A DNA stretch of 39,233 nucleotides, from the NCBI GenBank assembly GCA_038251595.1, contig JBBSBC010000004.1, forward strand, positions 1 through 39,233, read 5' to 3'. The notes under the pieces are model-generated. The model saw nothing but the letters and a program-made list of their open reading frames with translations. It was not told the origin of the DNA and searched no databases. Positions 36,173 through 39,233 of the stretch are shown in pieces. How positions within the stretch are numbered: the first letter of the stretch is position 1; every line of letters begins with the position of its first letter. A program made the translations under genes and the position numbers. This DNA comes from JADLCX01 sp038251595 (lineage in GTDB: Bacteria > Planctomycetota > Phycisphaerae > Phycisphaerales > UBA1924).

Positions 36173-38047
36173 ATGCCCCAAGCTTCTCTGTCGATGCACA
36201 CCCTTCTCACGCTCGCAGCCGAGACCTTCATCCTCGTCTCGTGGTGGAAGCCCCTGATCTTGGCGATCGTCTTTGTTCCATGGGCATGGGTGGTCTCAAC
36301 CATCTATGACAAGCACGCCGCGCAGTTCTTTCTGCCGCGACGCCAGTGGAACATCGGGCACATGATCGCCGGGCTGACCGCTGTGGTGCTAGCCATCTTC
36401 GTAGGAATGCTCGTCGGCAAGAGCGAAGGGGCCTTCTGGGCTGGTCTGGGTGTGATGATCGTGGTGCTCGTGGCCGATCTGGCCGCGTACATGGTTGTGG
36501 CCAACAAAGATGACCGAGTGCCTGAGAAGTTCAAGATCCGGCTCAACATGGCCCGTCTCAACGAGAACGCAAAGGTGGTCAAGGCCGCCAAGGCTGCCGC
36601 GAAGGTGCAGGCCAAGGTCGCGCTCAACATCCGCACGGCCGATGAGAAGGGCAAGTACACCAAGACCTTCGCCGCGCCGATGGCCGAAACCCCCGAGTTT
36701 GAGACCCGTACCGCCGCCGAGGCGATGTTCATCGCCGCAAGCCGCGCCCGAGCCTCGCAGTTTGAGATCGGCCCCATCGGCAAAGACAACCTCTACGGTG
36801 TCTCGTGGATGGTGGATGGTATGAAGCAGTCGGGCGAAACGATGCCCGCGGCCAACGCCGCCCGCATCATGGACTTCTGGAAATCCGCCGCGGCGCTTGA
36901 TGTCACCGATCGTCGTCGCAAACAGGTGGGCATGTTGCAGGTTGAGGATGGGCTCTCGAAGACGGTCTGCCGCGTGACGAGCATCGGTGCCCAGGGTGGG
37001 ATGAAGGTCTCGATGCTCTTCAACCCCGAGCAAGCGGTCATCCGCAAGATCGACGATGCGGGCCTGCTCGAATTGCAGGTGAAAGAACTCAAAGAGATCG
37101 CCGCCGAAGCCAAGGGTGTTGTGCTGATCACCAGCCCGCCGGATGGTGGCCGCACGACGATGCTCTACGCCATGCTTCGTTTGCACGATGCCTACATCTC
37201 AAACGTGCAAACCGTCGAGCTTGAGCCGCAGGCCACCATCGAGGGTGTGCGGAGCAACAAGTTTGACCCGCAGGCCAGCGGGCCGAGCAGCGGCGATGGA
37301 GCGCCGCCCTCCAACGTTGCTCCCGGCGCACCGGCGACCACGCCCGGCGGCGAGTTCAGCACGCTGGTGCGCTCGATCCTGCGGCGTGATCCTGATGTTG
37401 TGGGTGTGGCAGAACTGCCAGACCCCCAGACCGCCAAGGAGATTGCCCGCGCCGACCACGAGCGGACCCGCATCTACCTCTCATTCAAAGCCAACGATGC
37501 CATGACTGCGGTGCAGACCTACGTCAAGGCCGTGGGCGACGCCCGACAGGCGGCCGAATCGCTGCACGGTGTCATCAATCAGCGTCTGCTCCGCCGGCTG
37601 TGCACCAACTGCCGCGTCGGCTATCCGCCCTCGGCAGACATGCTCAAGAAGCTCGGTGTGCCCGGGGGACGCGTGCAGCAACTCTTCAAGAAGGGTGGGC
37701 AGGTGCTCATCAAGAACAAGCCCGAATCGTGCCCGACGTGCGGCGGCGGCGGCTACTACGGGCAGGATGGCATCTTCGAGGTCTATTCGCTGAACAAAGA
37801 AGACCGCGACTTCATCGCCACCGGCAACTATCAGGGCCTGAAGGCCGCGCTCCGCAAGAAGAACCTGCCCACACTCCAGCAGGTCGCCATCTGTAAGGCC
37901 GCCGACGGCATCACCAGTGTTGAAGAGGTCATGCGCGTGACCACGACCGAAGGGCCGGCCACACCTCCGCCCCCCATTTCAACGGCGGGAACCAACGGCT
38001 CTGCGGCCCCCTCGGCCTCTCCACCCGCTAAGCCCTCCGCAACGTGA
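36173..38047 (+). CDS. Membrane-tethered GspE/PilB-like protein with degenerate ATPase motifs
   Basis: 624 residues. Membrane helices at about 27-44, 62-81 and 88-108 precede an Ala/Lys-rich helical linker and a domain (~230-600) whose order of elements follows type II secretion/type IV pilus assembly ATPases. The nucleotide-binding motifs are altered: Walker A reads 'TSPPDGGRTTMLYAML' (320-335), with Arg in place of the catalytic Lys, the Walker B region 'RRDPDVVGVAELPDPQTAKE' (404-423) lacks the GEIRD form, and the His box reads 'IYLSFKANDAMTA'. The Cys pairs of the GspE zinc module are kept (C477, C480, C520, C523). A Gly/Pro/Ala-rich insert (~367-393) interrupts the core. It is probably a catalytically dead or altered scaffold relative. 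The tail is Pro/Ser/Ala-rich. Confidence 0.8.
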   Translation: MPQASLSMHTLLTLAAETFILVSWWKPLILAIVFVPWAWVVSTIYDKHAAQFFLPRRQWNIGHMIAGLTAVVLAIFVGMLVGKSEGAFWAGLGVMIVVLVADLAAYMVVANKDDRVPEKFKIRLNMARLNENAKVVKAAKAAAKVQAKVALNIRTADEKGKYTKTFAAPMAETPEFETRTAAEAMFIAASRARASQFEIGPIGKDNLYGVSWMVDGMKQSGETMPAANAARIMDFWKSAAALDVTDRRRKQVGMLQVEDGLSKTVCRVTSIGAQGGMKVSMLFNPEQAVIRKIDDAGLLELQVKELKEIAAEAKGVVLITSPPDGGRTTMLYAMLRLHDAYISNVQTVELEPQATIEGVRSNKFDPQASGPSSGDGAPPSNVAPGAPATTPGGEFSTLVRSILRRDPDVVGVAELPDPQTAKEIARADHERTRIYLSFKANDAMTAVQTYVKAVGDARQAAESLHGVINQRLLRRLCTNCRVGYPPSADMLKKLGVPGGRVQQLFKKGGQVLIKNKPESCPTCGGGGYYGQDGIFEVYSLNKEDRDFIATGNYQGLKAALRKKNLPTLQQVAICKAADGITSVEEVMRVTTTEGPATPPPPISTAGTNGSAAPSASPPAKPSAT

Positions 38048-38122
38048 CCACGCTTCCGCCCGTATGACTTTCCAGCCGATCTCATCCACGCCCCTTTCCT
38101 GACAGCCACGACGGATCTCCCC

Positions 38123-39233
38123 ATGCTCTTCACCGCCTTTGTCATCGCCATTGTCGCGGCCATCGCCTATGTCTGGTCAAGCCGCGGGTTCTTCTCGGCG
38201 TTGATCCACATGCTCTGCGTCATCGTCGCCGGGGCCATCGCCTTCGCACTCTGGGAGCCGATCGCCCTGCTCATCATGTCCAAGGATGATTCCAAGGATG
38301 GGTGGATGATCGACTGGGCCTTTGGTGTCGGGCTGGCCGTCCCCTTCGCCGTCTCGCTCGCGGTTCTCCGCCTCGCGATGGACGGCATCATCCGCAAGAA
38401 TGTCGATCTCGACGGGATCAGCAACTGGGTCGGGGGCGCGATCTGCGGCATCGTCTCGGGCACCATCACGGCGGGCATGTTCGTGCTCTCCATCAGCAAC
38501 ATCCGTCTTGAAACAACCATCATGGGTTGGGAGCCCATCACTTACAACGATAAGGGATCGCTCGTTGTGACCGGCAAGCTCTTCTTCCCGGTCGATCGCA
38601 TCACCGGGTGGTTTTACTCGACCATGAGCGAATCGACCTTCCGCGTTGACAACAGTCTGGCCCGTTGGCGGCCGAGCGTGGCCGATGAGGGCGCGCTCCT
38701 GCGTGTCAACCACGATGATGGCAAGAGCAAGGCCTTCATCCGTCCCGATGCCTTTGAGGTCCTGGCCCACTACCGGCTCGACCCAACCGATGGGAAGGAT
38801 GTGCTGAACGACACCTTCCAAGCGACCAAGAAGTATGCATATAACTATCTCGATGGTGAGTCGGCGACGCCCGGGCAGGTCACGCTCGAGGGGTATATTG
38901 TGCGTTTCAAACCGCAGGCCAACGAGAAGAGCGGGCGCGTGGTCGTTGGCAACGGGCAGCTTCGTCTTGTGGTTGAGAAGACCGATGGCACGACCATGGG
39001 CATCCAGCCGATCTCCGTGATCTCGGAGAGCGATGTCATCGACCCCAAGAGCAAGTCGGGGCCTGCTCTCGGCCGCTGGCCTTTCGATGGGCAGAAGTCG
39101 TTTATCGCCACGTTCAACGGGCGCAATGATGCACCGATGGCCTTCGAGTTTCCCGTGCCCAAGGGGGCCAAGCCGATCGCGCTATACGTCAAGGGTCAGC
39201 GTCAACGGCTTGATACCAAGGCCGTGGGCGATC
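38123..39233 (+). CDS. CvpA-like membrane protein, 3' end outside window
   Basis: The frame is open from ATG at 38123 to the right edge (370 codons), so the protein is incomplete. Four membrane helices occupy about residues 1-18, 24-50, 65-88 and 100-124, with a 'GFFSALIHMLCVIVAGAIAF' stretch reminiscent of CvpA family proteins. A long soluble domain follows, beginning 'GSLVVTGKLFFPVDRITGWF', which I do not recognise. It starts 75 nt after the GspE-like gene and likely shares its transcript. The ribosome binding site is weak. The CvpA assignment covers only the N-terminal part and is tentative. Confidence 0.65.
   Translation, partial: MLFTAFVIAIVAAIAYVWSSRGFFSALIHMLCVIVAGAIAFALWEPIALLIMSKDDSKDGWMIDWAFGVGLAVPFAVSLAVLRLAMDGIIRKNVDLDGISNWVGGAICGIVSGTITAGMFVLSISNIRLETTIMGWEPITYNDKGSLVVTGKLFFPVDRITGWFYSTMSESTFRVDNSLARWRPSVADEGALLRVNHDDGKSKAFIRPDAFEVLAHYRLDPTDGKDVLNDTFQATKKYAYNYLDGESATPGQVTLEGYIVRFKPQANEKSGRVVVGNGQLRLVVEKTDGTTMGIQPISVISESDVIDPKSKSGPALGRWPFDGQKSFIATFNGRNDAPMAFEFPVPKGAKPIALYVKGQRQRLDTKAVGD

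Overview
The window looks like a chromosomal piece of a planctomycete, most likely class Phycisphaerae. The case rests on three things: two secreted proteins that end in the dockerin-like 'QDIFDFL...YF.GC' tail typical of that group, a DUF1800/DUF1501 gene pair with a Tat-type leader, and an alternative complex III fused in one operon with an A2-type cytochrome c oxidase. GC content is moderately high. I see no tRNA, rRNA, CRISPR array, integrase or insertion sequence, so this reads as core rather than mobile DNA. All assignments come from reading motifs; no database search was run.

Layout. 1-3168 (minus): an amidohydrolase followed by the first ~552 codons of a ResB-type cytochrome c biogenesis protein that runs off the left edge. 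3308-4222 (plus): an OmpA/Pal-like lipoprotein with a strong terminator. 4357-20656 (minus): a 16-kb respiratory operon read from actA leftward: actA-actB-actC-actD-actE-actF, a small His-rich membrane protein, a Sco copper chaperone, coxB-coxA-coxC-coxD, and an unidentified membrane-anchored protein. Four junctions overlap by 4 nt and one by 1 nt. 20657-21055: divergent control region with a Fur-box-like palindrome. 21056-25770 (plus): heme A synthase (ctaA), then DUF1800 and DUF1501 proteins. 25821-29280 (minus): two small zinc-ribbon membrane proteins, a membrane-anchored esterase with a starch-binding-like domain, and a Mn-type superoxide dismutase. 29281-30314: a 1-kb gene-free stretch with a 14-15 bp tandem repeat just before a sigma-70 factor. 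30315-32963 (plus): the sigma factor and a PilT-type ATPase, each followed by a terminator. 33148-35750 (minus): two secreted dockerin-tailed proteins. 36173-39233 (plus): a membrane-tethered GspE/PilB-like protein with degenerate ATPase motifs and a CvpA-like membrane protein cut by the right edge.

How it fits together. Alternative complex III oxidises menaquinol and passes electrons through its c-type hemes to the caa3-like oxidase, whose subunit II carries its own heme c. The neighbouring genes supply what this enzyme needs: Sco for CuA loading, CtaA for heme A, and the ResB-like protein for attaching heme c to the many CxxCH sites. SodA would deal with superoxide. The most interesting items are the His-rich tails repeated across the respiratory subunits, the two unidentified operon members, the degenerate secretion-type ATPase and the tandem-repeat leader of the sigma factor gene.
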